From: Turicimonas muris
GTDB lineage: Bacteria > Pseudomonadota > Gammaproteobacteria > Burkholderiales > Burkholderiaceae_F
Reading direction: 5' to 3'
Length of the DNA stretch: 64,000 bases
NCBI RefSeq assembly: GCF_002221595.1
Contig: NZ_NHMP01000003.1
Span: forward strand, 62,001 to 126,000
In this document: piece by piece, positions 31,571-41,524 of the stretch
Numbering within the stretch: position 1 is the stretch's first letter
How the letters are laid out: the number at the start of each line of letters is the position of its first letter
Notes under the pieces: model-generated
Seen by the model: only the letters and a program-made list of their open reading frames with translations
The model's database searches: none
What the model was told of the DNA's origin: nothing
Translations under genes and position numbers: made by a program

Positions 31571-32662
31571 TTACTCAGTTTTATTTAATGAATCTAACTT
31601 TGCTTCAACTCGCTTGAGGGATCTTCTCATTTCCGGCAAACGTTTGATAACAGAAAGAATGTTAAAGAATTCTTTATGGGGCAAAGCAGGCATGTATCCT
31701 GCGTAGTATCCCGGGGCGTCAATTGTACCTGGAACTCCGGCACCGCCTCCGATAATTGTGCCTGCAGGAACGGACAAATGACCTGCAAATCCGGCGCCGC
31801 CTCCGGCTTGACAGTTATCGCCAATCGTAGTGCTTCCTGCCATCCCTACTCTTCCGGAAAGAACAACGTTATTGCCGACTTTACAGTTGTGGCCAATCAT
31901 AACCAAGTCATCAATCTTGGTACCGTTTCCGATAGTAGTATTGTTCAAAGCACCGCGGTCAATACAAGTGTTAGCGCCGATTTCAACATCGTCTCCTGTC
32001 ACAACTGTGCCAACCTGCGGAATCTTTACATACATCTTATCCAACGGAGCAAATCCAAATCCGTCAGCCCCGATAACTGCCCCGGAATGGATAACGTTTC
32101 TGCGTCCAATCTTGCATCCGTAGTAGATGTTGACGTTCGGATAAAGATGTGTTCCTTCACCAATTTCAACGCCTTCGGAAATGACGGAATTTGCGCCGAT
32201 CCAAGCTTTTGCACCAATCTTTGCACCGGCTTTGATAACTACACCCGGCTCAACGGTAGCCGTCGGATCAACGACAGCGCCGTCTTCAATAGTAGCTTTT
32301 GGGCTGATTCCCGGTTCAGGCTTGACTTCAGGAAGCATGACTTGGAGAGCGTAGGCAAACCAAGCGTAAGGATTTTTTGTAATAACGGTGATTCTTTCCG
32401 GGTCTTTATCGCCCCAAATAGCGTGCTTGTCTTCTTCAGTCAGAACAAGAGCCGTAGCTTTGCAGTTCTTTGCCTCTTCTCTGTACTTCGGAGAAGCCAA
32501 GAAAGCAACGTCTCCGTGGCCTGCGGTCTCCAAAGGAGCAATCATATTGATTTTTTCATTCTGGCCATTAGCAGAGATGGTACTAAGCAACGTATCGTTG
32601 CTTAACTCTTTAATACGATCGACTAAGTCAATCAGAGTAATTGGCCCTGTTTTATGAATCAT
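31571..32662 (-). CDS. lpxD: UDP-3-O-(3-hydroxyacyl)glucosamine N-acyltransferase
   Basis: Third step of lipid A synthesis. An N-terminal uridine-binding domain (about residues 1-110) leads into a long hexapeptide-repeat beta-helix ([20 protein letters not shown] onward), with the catalytic His in [13 protein letters not shown], and a C-terminal helix. Length 363, slightly above the E. coli form. ATG 32662 has AGAGGT at good spacing. Separated from skp by about 140 bases with two hairpins, so it may also have its own promoter. Confidence 0.97.
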   Translation of the reverse strand: MIHKTGPITLIDLVDRIKELSNDTLLSTISANGQNEKINMIAPLETAGHGDVAFLASPKYREEAKNCKATALVLTEEDKHAIWGDKDPERITVITKNPYAWFAYALQVMLPEVKPEPGISPKATIEDGAVVDPTATVEPGVVIKAGAKIGAKAWIGANSVISEGVEIGEGTHLYPNVNIYYGCKIGRRNVIHSGAVIGADGFGFAPLDKMYVKIPQVGTVVTGDDVEIGANTCIDRGALNNTTIGNGTKIDDLVMIGHNCKVGNNVVLSGRVGMAGSTTIGDNCQAGGGAGFAGHLSVPAGTIIGGGAGVPGTIDAPGYYAGYMPALPHKEFFNILSVIKRLPEMRRSLKRVEAKLDSLNKTE

Positions 32663-32741
32663 GATTTAGAACCTCTAAAAAGAATCTTTTGCATTCAACT
32701 TAATGTCGTGCAAAGTTGAAACATCCGTTACTGAAAGACAT

Positions 32742-32764
32742 AAGCCGAGGGAAGCCCCCGGCTT
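32742..32764 (-). terminator. GC-rich hairpin between skp and lpxD
   Basis: AAGCCG..GGG (32742-32751) pairs with CCC..CGGCTT (32755-32764), with one unpaired base. It lacks a T-run on the minus strand, so it may be a partial terminator or a processing/stability element. Confidence 0.5.
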
Positions 32765-32770
32765 TATACA

Positions 32771-32798
32771 CAATTGGCAGACAAGAGTCTGCCAATTG
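32771..32798 (-). repeat. Perfect 12-bp inverted repeat just after skp
   Basis: CAATTGGCAGAC (32771-32782) and GTCTGCCAATTG (32787-32798) form an uninterrupted 12-bp stem with a 4-base loop, eight bases after the skp stop codon. There is no T-run. It is likely an RNA stem in the operon mRNA that protects the skp 3' end or dampens downstream expression. Confidence 0.8.
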
Positions 32799-32805
32799 GT
32801 GAGAA

Positions 32806-33306
32806 TTACTTGAGTTCTTTAAGAACTTCGTCCGTTATATCAATCTTCGGATTAACGTAGATAGCTTCTTGAAGAATTAAGTCATATTTTTCACGCTGAG
32901 CGATGTTCTTAATGACTGTATTAGCTTGACGCAAAAGCTTCTGGAGTTCTTCGTTGCGTCTCTGATTAAAGTCTTCTCTGAGCTCTCTTTGACGTCTCTG
33001 GAAGTCTCTGTCACGTTCGCCGAGGTCTCTCTGCTTACGGATTCTTTCCTGCTCGGTCATTGTGGAAGCGTTCTTTTCGAATCTTTCGATATCGCTCTTA
33101 AGTCTCTGACCGGCTGCATTAATGTCTTTGTCGCGTTTAGAGAATTCTTGCTCTAACTTCTTGCTGGCTGCTTGGGCAGCAGGAGAGTCACGAAGAATAA
33201 CTTCTGTATTTACAACACCAATCTTCATTTCAGCAGCTTGGACGGCTGTTGCGCCAACTGCAAAAAGTGAAGAAACCAATGCGAGTGTTAACAATTTTTT
33301 TTGCAT
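32806..33306 (-). CDS. skp: Periplasmic chaperone Skp/OmpH
   Basis: Holdase for unfolded outer-membrane proteins on their way to the Bam complex. Signal peptide MQKKLLTLALVSSLFAVGAT... cleaved near AVQA-AEMKIG; the mature part is a long charged helical hairpin (about residues 50-130, many Arg/Glu/Gln) as in the tentacles of Skp. ATG 33306 has GGAG eight bases before; the frame to 33324 adds nothing supported. Length 166. Directly downstream of bamA, the canonical order. Confidence 0.95.
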   Translation of the reverse strand: MQKKLLTLALVSSLFAVGATAVQAAEMKIGVVNTEVILRDSPAAQAASKKLEQEFSKRDKDINAAGQRLKSDIERFEKNASTMTEQERIRKQRDLGERDRDFQRRQRELREDFNQRRNEELQKLLRQANTVIKNIAQREKYDLILQEAIYVNPKIDITDEVLKELK

Positions 33307-33348
33307 GAATATTATCTCCAACACAATTATTGAATTGTGCCATAAATA

Positions 33349-35679
33349 TTAGAAGCCTGTTCCGATTTGGAACTGGAATCTTTCAAGTTCGTCGTTATCT
33401 TTCTTGTTAAGAGGTATTGCGAAACTCAACTTAAGCGGACCCATCGGTGAAATCCAAGCTAGACCAAAACCTACGGAGTATCTTAAATCACCGAAGTCTA
33501 GCTTATCCTTCTTGTATCTGACAGTACGATTAGCACCGGAGCCAATATACTCGGCTTTACGGCCCCAAACCCATCCGCCGTCCAAGAAGGTAAACATTCT
33601 CAAAGTTCTATCAGCACCCGGTATCGGCGTCAAGAGTTCGAGCGAGAAGTTGAACTTTCTATTACCACCGGAAGCATCACCGTCAGAATCTCTAGGTCCG
33701 AGAGATGAGGATTCAAAGCCTCTGACAGAACCGATCCCTCCGCCGTAGAAGTTCTTGAAGAACGGATATGGTTTGCCGGCATATCCATCTCCATAGCCGA
33801 TTTCAGTATTAAAGGCAAAAGTAATGGACTTAGTAACTGGAACGAATTGCTGGAATTGATAGGTCGCACGGTAGTACTTCAGGTCTAAAACCGGCAGTGA
33901 GACTTCACCGAACAATCTCTGGTAACGGCCTCTGGTCGGAGCCAACACATTGTCTCGACTATCTCTTGACCATCCTAATGTAGCAGCAACAGATTTTGGT
34001 TTGTCTCCATAATCACGCACATATTCCCAATATCTTTGAGGAGCTCTGCTTCCGACCTTAACATCGGTCATTTCAACTTTGCCGCCTAAGAAAATTTGGT
34101 CATTTTCCGTAATTGGAATACCGTATGTAACACCAGCACCGTAAGTCTCGTACTTAACGTCGTCAGTAATTTCCAGTTCATCCAGGTCCATACGTCTGTC
34201 GTAAATTTCGAAAGACTGGCTGATGCCGGAAGTAGTAATGTACGGCTGAGTAAAAGTCGCAGCGTAAGTGCGGGTACTCTTGGACGTATTGACTTCAACG
34301 GATAAAGAATTACCAGTACCGAAAATATTATTTTGAGCAAAACCTCCGCTCAAAATAATACCTTCTGAAGTAGAGTAACCGGCACCTAAAGAAATATTAC
34401 CAGTCGGTCTTTCTTTAACTTTCACTTCCAAATCAACTTCGTCCGGAGATCCGGTTACAGGATGAGGCTCGGCTGTAACGGTTTCGAAGAAACCTAGTCT
34501 GTCGATTCTGTCTCTTGAAACTGCAACCTTATCGCTGTCAAACCAGCTGGATTCATACTGTCTGACTTCACGGCGAATAACTTCATCGCGGGTTCTGGTG
34601 TTGCCGGTAATATTGACTTTACGAACATATACGCGACGACCCGGATCGATGGTATAAACCAAGGAAACCTCATCGCTGTTAGCACCCTCTGTCAACGGCT
34701 CCGGAGTAGCACGCGCAAAGGCATAACCTAACGTAGAAAGCTTGTCGATGAACTTTTTGCTCAGTTCATTAACTTCAGAAGCGTTGTAAACACTTCCCGG
34801 CTTGATATCAATTAAAGATTCAAATTCCGGTTCCAACCCGAGCATATCGCCAGTTAAGCGCACGTCTTTGATTTTGTATTTCTTTCCTTCAGATACATTA
34901 ATGGTGACGTAAATGCTGGATTTATCTGGACTGACGGAAACTTGAGTGGAGTCAATTCTGAAATCTAGGTACCCGTTGTTGTTGTACAAAGCACGAATTG
35001 CGTCTAAGTCAGCCTGCAATTTTTCTCTGGAGAACTGATCTCGTTTGGTATACCAAGAGAACCAGTTAGGCGTGCCTAACTGCATTTCATCACTCAAATC
35101 GCCTTCGTCGTAAACAGTGTTGCCGACAAAGCGGATTTGCTGAATCTTCGAAACGTTTCCTTCATCAACGTCAATATTGACACGAACCCTGTTTCTTTCT
35201 AACGGAGTGACGGTAGTCTTGATTTCAACTGCATAACGACCGCGGGCCAAATATTGTCTTCTCAATTCCTGAGTGGCTCTCTCTAGAGTGGAGCGGTCAA
35301 AAATCATGCCTTCAGCAAGTCCGACGTCTCTCAACGATTTTTCAACGCCTTTTTTATCGAATTCCGAAATGCCGGTTGTAGCAATACCCGCAACAGTAGG
35401 ACGTTCCTGAATACGAACAACTAACACATTGCCGTCCATATCCAGCTCGATGTCGCGGAACATCCCGGAAGCATAGAGAGAACGCAAAGCCTCAGCACCT
35501 AATTCCGGTGTGTAGGTATCGCCTACTCTAATCGGCAAGTGAGAAAACACGGTACCTGCTTCTGTACGTGAAATTCCTTCTAGTCTTATGTCTTTAATCA
35601 CATGTCCTTGAGCAAAAGGCGAAGACATCGCCAGAGAGACCAGACAAGCGCAGACTGTTTTTTGAGGTATTCTCATCAT
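33349..35679 (-). CDS. bamA: Outer-membrane protein assembly factor BamA
   Basis: Core of the BAM machine inserting beta-barrel proteins such as the porin and autotransporters of this window. Signal peptide (about residues 1-25), five POTRA domains (about 26-420), and an Omp85 16-strand barrel with the conserved loop-6 motif GIGSVRGFESSSLGPRD and the C-terminal ...RFQFQIGTGF. Length 776, usual for betaproteobacteria. Lies between rseP and skp. Confidence 0.98.
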   Translation of the reverse strand: MMRIPQKTVCACLVSLAMSSPFAQGHVIKDIRLEGISRTEAGTVFSHLPIRVGDTYTPELGAEALRSLYASGMFRDIELDMDGNVLVVRIQERPTVAGIATTGISEFDKKGVEKSLRDVGLAEGMIFDRSTLERATQELRRQYLARGRYAVEIKTTVTPLERNRVRVNIDVDEGNVSKIQQIRFVGNTVYDEGDLSDEMQLGTPNWFSWYTKRDQFSREKLQADLDAIRALYNNNGYLDFRIDSTQVSVSPDKSSIYVTINVSEGKKYKIKDVRLTGDMLGLEPEFESLIDIKPGSVYNASEVNELSKKFIDKLSTLGYAFARATPEPLTEGANSDEVSLVYTIDPGRRVYVRKVNITGNTRTRDEVIRREVRQYESSWFDSDKVAVSRDRIDRLGFFETVTAEPHPVTGSPDEVDLEVKVKERPTGNISLGAGYSTSEGIILSGGFAQNNIFGTGNSLSVEVNTSKSTRTYAATFTQPYITTSGISQSFEIYDRRMDLDELEITDDVKYETYGAGVTYGIPITENDQIFLGGKVEMTDVKVGSRAPQRYWEYVRDYGDKPKSVAATLGWSRDSRDNVLAPTRGRYQRLFGEVSLPVLDLKYYRATYQFQQFVPVTKSITFAFNTEIGYGDGYAGKPYPFFKNFYGGGIGSVRGFESSSLGPRDSDGDASGGNRKFNFSLELLTPIPGADRTLRMFTFLDGGWVWGRKAEYIGSGANRTVRYKKDKLDFGDLRYSVGFGLAWISPMGPLKLSFAIPLNKKDNDELERFQFQIGTGF

Positions 35680-35712
35680 GTTAAAAGAATTATTAAATTT
35701 TTAGTTTGTAAA

Positions 35713-37074
35713 TCAAGGCATTAAACGATTTAAGTCGTTGAATAAAGCTAAAAACATTAAACCGCATAACACCGCGATTCCAACCTTCTGGGCCGCCATT
35801 TGTACTCTTTCAGAGACCGGGCGCCCCGTCACTATTTCAACGGAATAATACAGGAGATGGCCGCCGTCTAACATAGGAATAGGTAGCAGATTTAATATTC
35901 CTAAGCTAATAGAGACAAGCGCCAAAAACGAAATAAACGGCTCCAACCCTAGGCGGGCTGTCTGTCCGGCGTAATCCGCAATGGTAACCGGGCCGGAAAT
36001 ATTTTTTACGGATACTTCACCGGTCAGCATTTTCCAAATCATTTCAACGGAAAATACCGCCGTATCCCAAGTTTTCTTAGCTCCTTCCCAAACGCTTCTA
36101 AAAAGGCCGTACGAAACGGTAGTCTTGGGCAGATCCACTCCGAAAACCGCTCCGATCCTGCCGATTTGTTTCCCGTTTTCATCTTCAACGGCCAAGGGAG
36201 TGAAAGTTACATCTTGTTTCTTCCCGTCCGCAGACAAAACAGTAAATGTAGCTTCTCTATTCGGATACTCTCTAATGAGGTTTACCAGCTGTTTGATATC
36301 GGTGATCTTTTTTCCATCAATGGCAAGAACGGTGTCCCCCTTCTTTAAACCGGCTTTTTCAGCAACTGATCCGGAAACGAAATCTCGAATGTAAGGATCT
36401 CCAACTTTTAACTCAACACCTAAATCAGCAAAAGAATCTTTACCCGGTTCATCTTCTTCGAGCTTCAATCCTGCAAGGTCAATTCTTTTTCCCCGGACGT
36501 TTCCATCGGACGATTCGACCTCAAGATCAATTACCTGTCCGGCATGCTTAAGCATTTCCAAACGCATATCACTGAAAGTACTGACAGGTTTTCCGTCAAC
36601 AGCGAGAATTTTGTCACCGTCCTCAATAGCTGCATAAGCAGCCGGAGTTCCCGGCAAAGGTGCCTTAACAATCGGAAGAAGATCGGTAGTACCGGCAAAG
36701 AAAATGATCGAGTAAAGGAGAATAGCTAAAAGCAAGTTAGATGCAGGCCCGGCGGCAACAATGGCAAATTTTTGCCATACATTTTTTGAGTTGAAAGTTC
36801 TTTTAGCGTCTTCAGACTTGATAGGCAGGCACGACTCATCTCTCTCATCAAGCATGCGGACGTATCCGCCGAGAGGAATGGCAGATACTCTCCACTCGAC
36901 TTGATCTGGGTCTTTGGGATTCTTCCAAACAAAAAGAGGTTTTCCAAAACCTATGGAGAAATTAAGGACTTTTACGCCGCACTTTCGAGCGACCCAATAA
37001 TGCCCAAACTCATGAATGACAACTAAAATTCCTAAAGTAACGGCAAACGCAAGAAGCGTTGTCAACAAATTCAA
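35713..37074 (-). CDS. rseP: Regulator of sigma-E protease RseP (site-2 protease)
   Basis: Intramembrane zinc metalloprotease cleaving the anti-sigma-E factor and signal-peptide remnants. The N-terminal active site VVIHEFGHYW (HExxH, residues 19-28), two periplasmic PDZ domains (about 120-300; VSGSVAEKAGLKKGDTVLAI is the second) and the C-terminal LNLLPIPMLDGGHLLYY supplying the third zinc ligand are all present. Length 453. Follows dxr by three bases. Confidence 0.97.
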   Translation of the reverse strand: MNLLTTLLAFAVTLGILVVIHEFGHYWVARKCGVKVLNFSIGFGKPLFVWKNPKDPDQVEWRVSAIPLGGYVRMLDERDESCLPIKSEDAKRTFNSKNVWQKFAIVAAGPASNLLLAILLYSIIFFAGTTDLLPIVKAPLPGTPAAYAAIEDGDKILAVDGKPVSTFSDMRLEMLKHAGQVIDLEVESSDGNVRGKRIDLAGLKLEEDEPGKDSFADLGVELKVGDPYIRDFVSGSVAEKAGLKKGDTVLAIDGKKITDIKQLVNLIREYPNREATFTVLSADGKKQDVTFTPLAVEDENGKQIGRIGAVFGVDLPKTTVSYGLFRSVWEGAKKTWDTAVFSVEMIWKMLTGEVSVKNISGPVTIADYAGQTARLGLEPFISFLALVSISLGILNLLPIPMLDGGHLLYYSVEIVTGRPVSERVQMAAQKVGIAVLCGLMFLALFNDLNRLMP

Positions 37075-37077
37075 CTT

Positions 37078-38247
37078 CTACTCTCCTGTATAACCACTGA
37101 TGTATTCTTGAGTCAGAATTCTTGCCTCTTTGTCAGCCTCCAAAACATCCTCTAATGACTTCGGAGCATGTTCAGAAGCACTCAGCATCATGACTTCACA
37201 GATTTTAGGAATGTCTATAAACCGTATCTTCCCTTTCAAGAAATTCTCAACGGCAATCTCATTTACGGCATTGAGCATGATGCAGCTGCAGCCTCCTCGT
37301 CTAAGCGCTTCATAGGCATACGCTAATTGCGGGAATCTCTTGGTATCAGGTTTCTCAAAGGTCAGCCCATGAATGGAGGAAAAATCCAAAGGTTTTACGC
37401 CAGCATTTAAGCGTTCCGGATAGCCGAGGCAATATGCAATCGTATTGCGCATATCCGGCGCTCCCAACTGGGCCAAAACCACCCCATCCTCGTACTGAAC
37501 CATGGAATGAATAATACTTTGGGGATGAACCACGACATCTATCCGATCTTCAGGAGTATCGAAAAGCCACCTTGCTTCAATAACCTCTAAACCCTTGTTC
37601 ATCAATGTAGCACTGTCGACGGTAATCTTTTTGCCCATAGACCAATTTGGATGATGGGTTGCCTCTTCGACCGTCACCGTAGAAAGATCCATGCGTTTGC
37701 GGAAGGGGCCTCCTGAAGCAGTCAAAATAATACGGTGGCTTTGGCGCATTTTTTCAGAGGCGCTTTCCAAACATTGAAAAACCGCATTATGTTCGCTGTC
37801 AACGGGAAGCAGTTGAGCTCCGTGCGCTTTGATGGTGTCCATCAATAGCCGGCCTCCGCACACTACGCTTTCTTTATTGGCTAAAAGAAGACGTTTCCCT
37901 GCCTTTGCAGAAGCAAAGGTTGAGGCAATACCTGCTGCCCCGACAATTGCACCGACAACAATTTCTGCATCGGGATCGGCAGCCTCTTCTACGATAGCTT
38001 TTTCTCCGGCTTTAGCTATGGTCTTTAATTGACGAGCATTAAGGGCTTCCTGAAGTTCCCCAAATAATTTAGCGTCACCGATGACAGCAACTTCTGCATT
38101 TGTTTTTTTAGCCGCATCGGCTAATTTCTGGACATTGGAATAAGCTGTAACTGCTCTAACAGCAAACTTTTCGGGATACCTATTTAAAACATCAATGGTG
38201 CTGGTGCCTATGGAACCGGTTGCTCCAAGAATTGAGACTTTTTTCAT
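37078..38247 (-). CDS. dxr: 1-deoxy-D-xylulose 5-phosphate reductoisomerase
   Basis: Commits carbon to the MEP isoprenoid pathway, making 2-C-methyl-erythritol 4-phosphate with NADPH. N-terminal LGATGSIGTSTIDVL (NADPH), central LLANKESVVCGG, PVDSEHNAVFQCL (metal and substrate), TASGGPF, and HPNWSMGKKITVDSATLMNK. Length 389, usual. Feeds uppS in the same operon. Confidence 0.98.
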   Translation of the reverse strand: MKKVSILGATGSIGTSTIDVLNRYPEKFAVRAVTAYSNVQKLADAAKKTNAEVAVIGDAKLFGELQEALNARQLKTIAKAGEKAIVEEAADPDAEIVVGAIVGAAGIASTFASAKAGKRLLLANKESVVCGGRLLMDTIKAHGAQLLPVDSEHNAVFQCLESASEKMRQSHRIILTASGGPFRKRMDLSTVTVEEATHHPNWSMGKKITVDSATLMNKGLEVIEARWLFDTPEDRIDVVVHPQSIIHSMVQYEDGVVLAQLGAPDMRNTIAYCLGYPERLNAGVKPLDFSSIHGLTFEKPDTKRFPQLAYAYEALRRGGCSCIMLNAVNEIAVENFLKGKIRFIDIPKICEVMMLSASEHAPKSLEDVLEADKEARILTQEYISGYTGE

Positions 38248-38251
38248 CTAA

Positions 38252-39106
38252 TTACAAACCTTGGATAAAAAGCAAAATAAAGACGGCTAAAGGAAGTACG
38301 GCAAACTGGGCATCCAATCTGTCGTAAACACCTCCGTGTCCGGGAAGCAAATTGCTCGAGTCTTTTACTCCGGCAGTACGTTTTACTGCGCTTTCAAAGA
38401 GGTCTCCGGCAATAGAGAAAAGAACGGTAATGAACAAAATGGCAGCGGAAGCAAACACAGTCAGCTTAGAAATAATAGTGTTTGTCCAGAACGGGGCTTG
38501 CGGAGCAACCGCATACAAAACGTAGCTCAGAACAAGAACACAAATAACTGCGGTGAGAGCTCCAGACCATGTTTTCTTGGGACTAATTCCGGTAGCCATC
38601 TTAGGGCCCTGTAAGGCGCGTCCGCCAAAGTATGCTGTAATGTCAGCAACCCAGACGATAGCCAAAACGGAAATCATATAGACGGCACCGTACTCGCGGT
38701 ATAAGAACATTAGCGAGAACCAAGCGCAAGGAACAAAAATTAAAGCCGAAAGCCATGCCAAAGGATTCGGAACGTTCCAGCCAGACATTCTCTTAAAGAA
38801 AACTACACAGGTTATAACCGTCCAAATGACAGTACCGACAGAAGAAATAATAAGCAGACCGTTTCCCGACTGAAGCACATTCACATCAATCGGCTGGAAC
38901 ATTTCGAGCCAGTAGAAAAATACAGCGGCTGCGAAACCGATCAGAAGGCACAGAGCGTTATTCCATTTTGCCAAACGCAGCCACTCCCAGAGACAGGCTC
39001 CCATGGCGATAGCCGCAACTGCCGTAAAAGCCCATAGGCCCATCCACAGGGCCGCGATGATGACGATAAATAAAATAACAGCCGTAATTATTCTTTGCCT
39101 AAGCAT
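38252..39106 (-). CDS. cdsA: Phosphatidate cytidylyltransferase
   Basis: Makes CDP-diacylglycerol for phospholipids. About eight hydrophobic segments. The family signature near the C-terminus is clear: KRTAGVKDSSNLLPGHGGVY followed by DR, with GISPKKTWSGA before it. Length 284. Four bases downstream of... the gene order is uppS-cdsA-dxr, with 4 bases to dxr and 11 to uppS. Confidence 0.97.
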   Translation of the reverse strand: MLRQRIITAVILFIVIIAALWMGLWAFTAVAAIAMGACLWEWLRLAKWNNALCLLIGFAAAVFFYWLEMFQPIDVNVLQSGNGLLIISSVGTVIWTVITCVVFFKRMSGWNVPNPLAWLSALIFVPCAWFSLMFLYREYGAVYMISVLAIVWVADITAYFGGRALQGPKMATGISPKKTWSGALTAVICVLVLSYVLYAVAPQAPFWTNTIISKLTVFASAAILFITVLFSIAGDLFESAVKRTAGVKDSSNLLPGHGGVYDRLDAQFAVLPLAVFILLFIQGL

Positions 39107-39117
39107 GTTATTATCTC

Positions 39118-39870
39118 CTATTTATTGGCATTTTTCTCCGAGATTTGCTCTGAGGTCTTACCAAAGCGCCTTTCTCTTGATGCGTACCACAATAATGCTT
39201 CTTTAAATTCTCTTTTACCAAAATCCGGCCATAAAACGGAGGTAAAGTAGAGCTCACTATAGGCAAGCTCCCACAAGAGAAAATTACTAATGCGGCTTTC
39301 AGAGCTGGTTCGGATAAAAAGGTCTACGTCTCCTGAGTCTCCGATTTGAAGATTTCTTGCAAAAAGTTCTTCAGTGACATCTTCAGAAGCAACTCCTTTC
39401 TTCATCATTGCTTTGCAAGCTTCAATGATTTCCCATCTGCCGCCGTAATTGACACAAATATTGAGCGTCAAACCAGTATTGTTTTCTGTCAGCTTATGCG
39501 ATTCCGCAATTTTTTTCTGCAGCTCATCCGGAAAACGAGAGAGGTCGCCGACCATACGAATACGGACATTAGCCTTGTGCAGAGCAGAGGTTTCTTTTGC
39601 CAAAGACGTCAGAAACAAGTTCATGAGAGCAGAGACCTCATCTGCTGGCCGATTCCAGTTCTCACTAGAAAAAGCAAACAAAGAAAGATGCCGGACACCT
39701 GATTCAGCGGCCGCTTGAATAACGGCTCGGACGGAATCCACTCCTTTTTTATGACCTGCTACGCGAGGAAGAAAACGTTTTTTTGCCCATCTTCCGTTGC
39801 CATCCATGACAACAGCCACGTGACGCGGGATCGCTTCACGTGGCTGAGCGGATAATTCTTTTATATCCAT
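39118..39870 (-). CDS. uppS: Undecaprenyl diphosphate synthase
   Basis: Cis-prenyltransferase making the C55 lipid carrier for peptidoglycan and O-antigen. VMDGNGRWAKKRFLPRVAGH (residues 21-40) carries the catalytic Asp; LFAFSSENWNRP and the C-terminal DLFIRTSSESRISNFLLW motif bind substrates. Length 250. Lies between frr and cdsA. Confidence 0.98.
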   Translation of the reverse strand: MDIKELSAQPREAIPRHVAVVMDGNGRWAKKRFLPRVAGHKKGVDSVRAVIQAAAESGVRHLSLFAFSSENWNRPADEVSALMNLFLTSLAKETSALHKANVRIRMVGDLSRFPDELQKKIAESHKLTENNTGLTLNICVNYGGRWEIIEACKAMMKKGVASEDVTEELFARNLQIGDSGDVDLFIRTSSESRISNFLLWELAYSELYFTSVLWPDFGKREFKEALLWYASRERRFGKTSEQISEKNANK

Positions 39871-39882
39871 AATCGAAAGAAA

Positions 39883-40443
39883 TTAAACAGTCATAATTTC
39901 TTTTTCTTTTTCAGCAACTAACTTATCAACTTCAGTGATGTATTTGTCAGTTAACTTTTGAATTTCTGTTTCAGCTCTTCTCTGTTCATCTTCAGAGATT
40001 TCTTTTTCTTTAACTAAGGCAGCAATCTTGTTGTTAGCGTCTCTTCTAAGATTTCTAACGGCAACCTTCGCTTCTTCACCTTCTCCGCGGACGACTTTAG
40101 TAAGGTCGCGTCTTCTTTCTTCAGTAAGAGGAGGCATCGGAACGCGAATGATGTCACCGGAAGTAGCAGGATTCAAGCCGAGATCGGAGTTACGAATAGC
40201 TTTTTCAACCACTGCAACCATTTTCTTTTCCCACGGCTGAACGGTAATTGTTCTGGCATCGGCCAAACCGAGCTGAGCTACCTGAGAAATTGGTGTGGGT
40301 GAACCGTAATAGTCAACAGTGATATGTTCAAGAAGACCTGTGTGAGCACGGCCGGTGCGAATCTTCATGAAGTTTTCTTTGAGCGTAACAATAGTACGCT
40401 GCATATGATGTTCAGATTGAGAATAAATATCTTTTGTGGACAT
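39883..40443 (-). CDS. frr: Ribosome recycling factor
   Basis: With EF-G splits post-termination ribosomes. A three-helix bundle with domain II inserted; hallmarks are [45 protein letters not shown] and [11 protein letters not shown]. Length 186, usual. Unlike the common layout it is separated from pyrH by 339 bases with a terminator, so it starts its own transcription unit leading into uppS-cdsA-dxr. Confidence 0.98.
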   Translation of the reverse strand: MSTKDIYSQSEHHMQRTIVTLKENFMKIRTGRAHTGLLEHITVDYYGSPTPISQVAQLGLADARTITVQPWEKKMVAVVEKAIRNSDLGLNPATSGDIIRVPMPPLTEERRRDLTKVVRGEGEEAKVAVRNLRRDANNKIAALVKEKEISEDEQRRAETEIQKLTDKYITEVDKLVAEKEKEIMTV

Positions 40444-40782
40444 AGTTAACCCATTAAAAATCTTGTTGTTTCCCTTGAAGGAATCTGCATTTTAAAAAAT
40501 GAAAGCTAATTTTTTAAGTTTACCACGAGAGAGAAATAACCATTCCGAAAAAATTGCACTAAAACATTTGATTACGGGCACCTTGCAGAAAAGCTTTGTT
40601 CACAAGCAGATTCCGTCCACCGTTCTTTCTTTTTTCGAAGCACTTCATCAAAATTTCCGGAGAAGGAGTTCTGTTTTGGAAGAGGCAAAAATTTTGGAGC
40701 TCTTCTTTCCTGCCTGCAAGGCATTGAAATAAGAACTCCGAAATTGAAAAAGGCCTTGAAAAAATCAAAGCCTCAAAGTTTT
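40444..40782. other. Intergenic region between pyrH and frr
   Basis: Holds the pyrH terminator (40747-40772) and should hold a promoter for frr and the downstream envelope genes. No gene is supported; a 69-codon minus-strand frame overlaps the terminator. Confidence 0.5.
40747..40772 (-). terminator. pyrH terminator
   Basis: On the minus strand GGCTTTGA pairs with TCAAGGCC (plus 40765-40772 and 40752-40759, one G-U pair), followed by TTTTT. Confidence 0.85.
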
Positions 40783-41511
40783 TTAGACGTGAACTAAAGT
40801 TCCTTCATCTTCTCCGAGAACAACGCGTTTTAATGCTCCCGGATTGTGAAGATTGAAGACTCTAATCGGCATCTTTTGGTCGCGGCATAAAGTAAATGCC
40901 GTTGCGTCTAAGATCTTTAACTTCTTCTGAATAGCTTCATCAAAAGTCAGGCTCTTAAACATCTTAGCCGTCGGATCTTTCTTCGGATCAGCCGTAAAGA
41001 CACCATCTACCTGAGTAGCTTTCAAAACAACTTCAGCACCGATTTCAATACTGCGCAAGGCAGCAGCCGTATCGGTTGTAAAGAACGGGTTGCCGGTACC
41101 AGCCGCGAAAATCACCACCCTACCCTTTCTCAAGTGGCTGAGAGCTTTGCCGCGAATGTACGGTTCGGCAACCTGATCAATGTCCAAAGCACATTGAACA
41201 CGTGTTTCAACGCCTTCATTTCTGAGGCAGTCTTGAAGAGCCATTGCATTCATACAAGTGGCCAGCATACCCATGTAGTCGCCTGTAGCGCGATCCATAC
41301 CGGTACTGCCGAGAGCAACCCCACGGAAGATGTTGCCCCCGCCGACGACGATGGCTAGTTCCACACCCAAATCAACGATGCTCTTCACCTCTCCGACAAT
41401 AGCTCTAAGCGTATCACGATTGATACCGAAAGCCGCGTTGCCCATCAAGGCCTCGCCGGAAAGTTTGAGAAGGATTCTCTTATATTTAGGTGTTTCGTTT
41501 TCAGCCATCAT
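40783..41511 (-). CDS. pyrH: UMP kinase
   Basis: Phosphorylates UMP to UDP, allosterically controlled by GTP and UTP. Amino-acid-kinase fold: [11 protein letters not shown] at the N-terminus, VGGGNIFRG, and [35 protein letters not shown]. Length 242, usual. Follows tsf by 13 bases. Confidence 0.98.
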   Translation of the reverse strand: MMAENETPKYKRILLKLSGEALMGNAAFGINRDTLRAIVGEVKSIVDLGVELAIVVGGGNIFRGVALGSTGMDRATGDYMGMLATCMNAMALQDCLRNEGVETRVQCALDIDQVAEPYIRGKALSHLRKGRVVIFAAGTGNPFFTTDTAAALRSIEIGAEVVLKATQVDGVFTADPKKDPTAKMFKSLTFDEAIQKKLKILDATAFTLCRDQKMPIRVFNLHNPGALKRVVLGEDEGTLVHV

Positions 41512-41524
41512 AGTCTCCTAAAAA

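Noticed and set aside
31676-32605. Long plus-strand open frame (309 codons) opposite lpxD
   Set aside because: It lies wholly antisense to a clear lpxD and has no family pattern; it arises from the hexapeptide-repeat codon bias.
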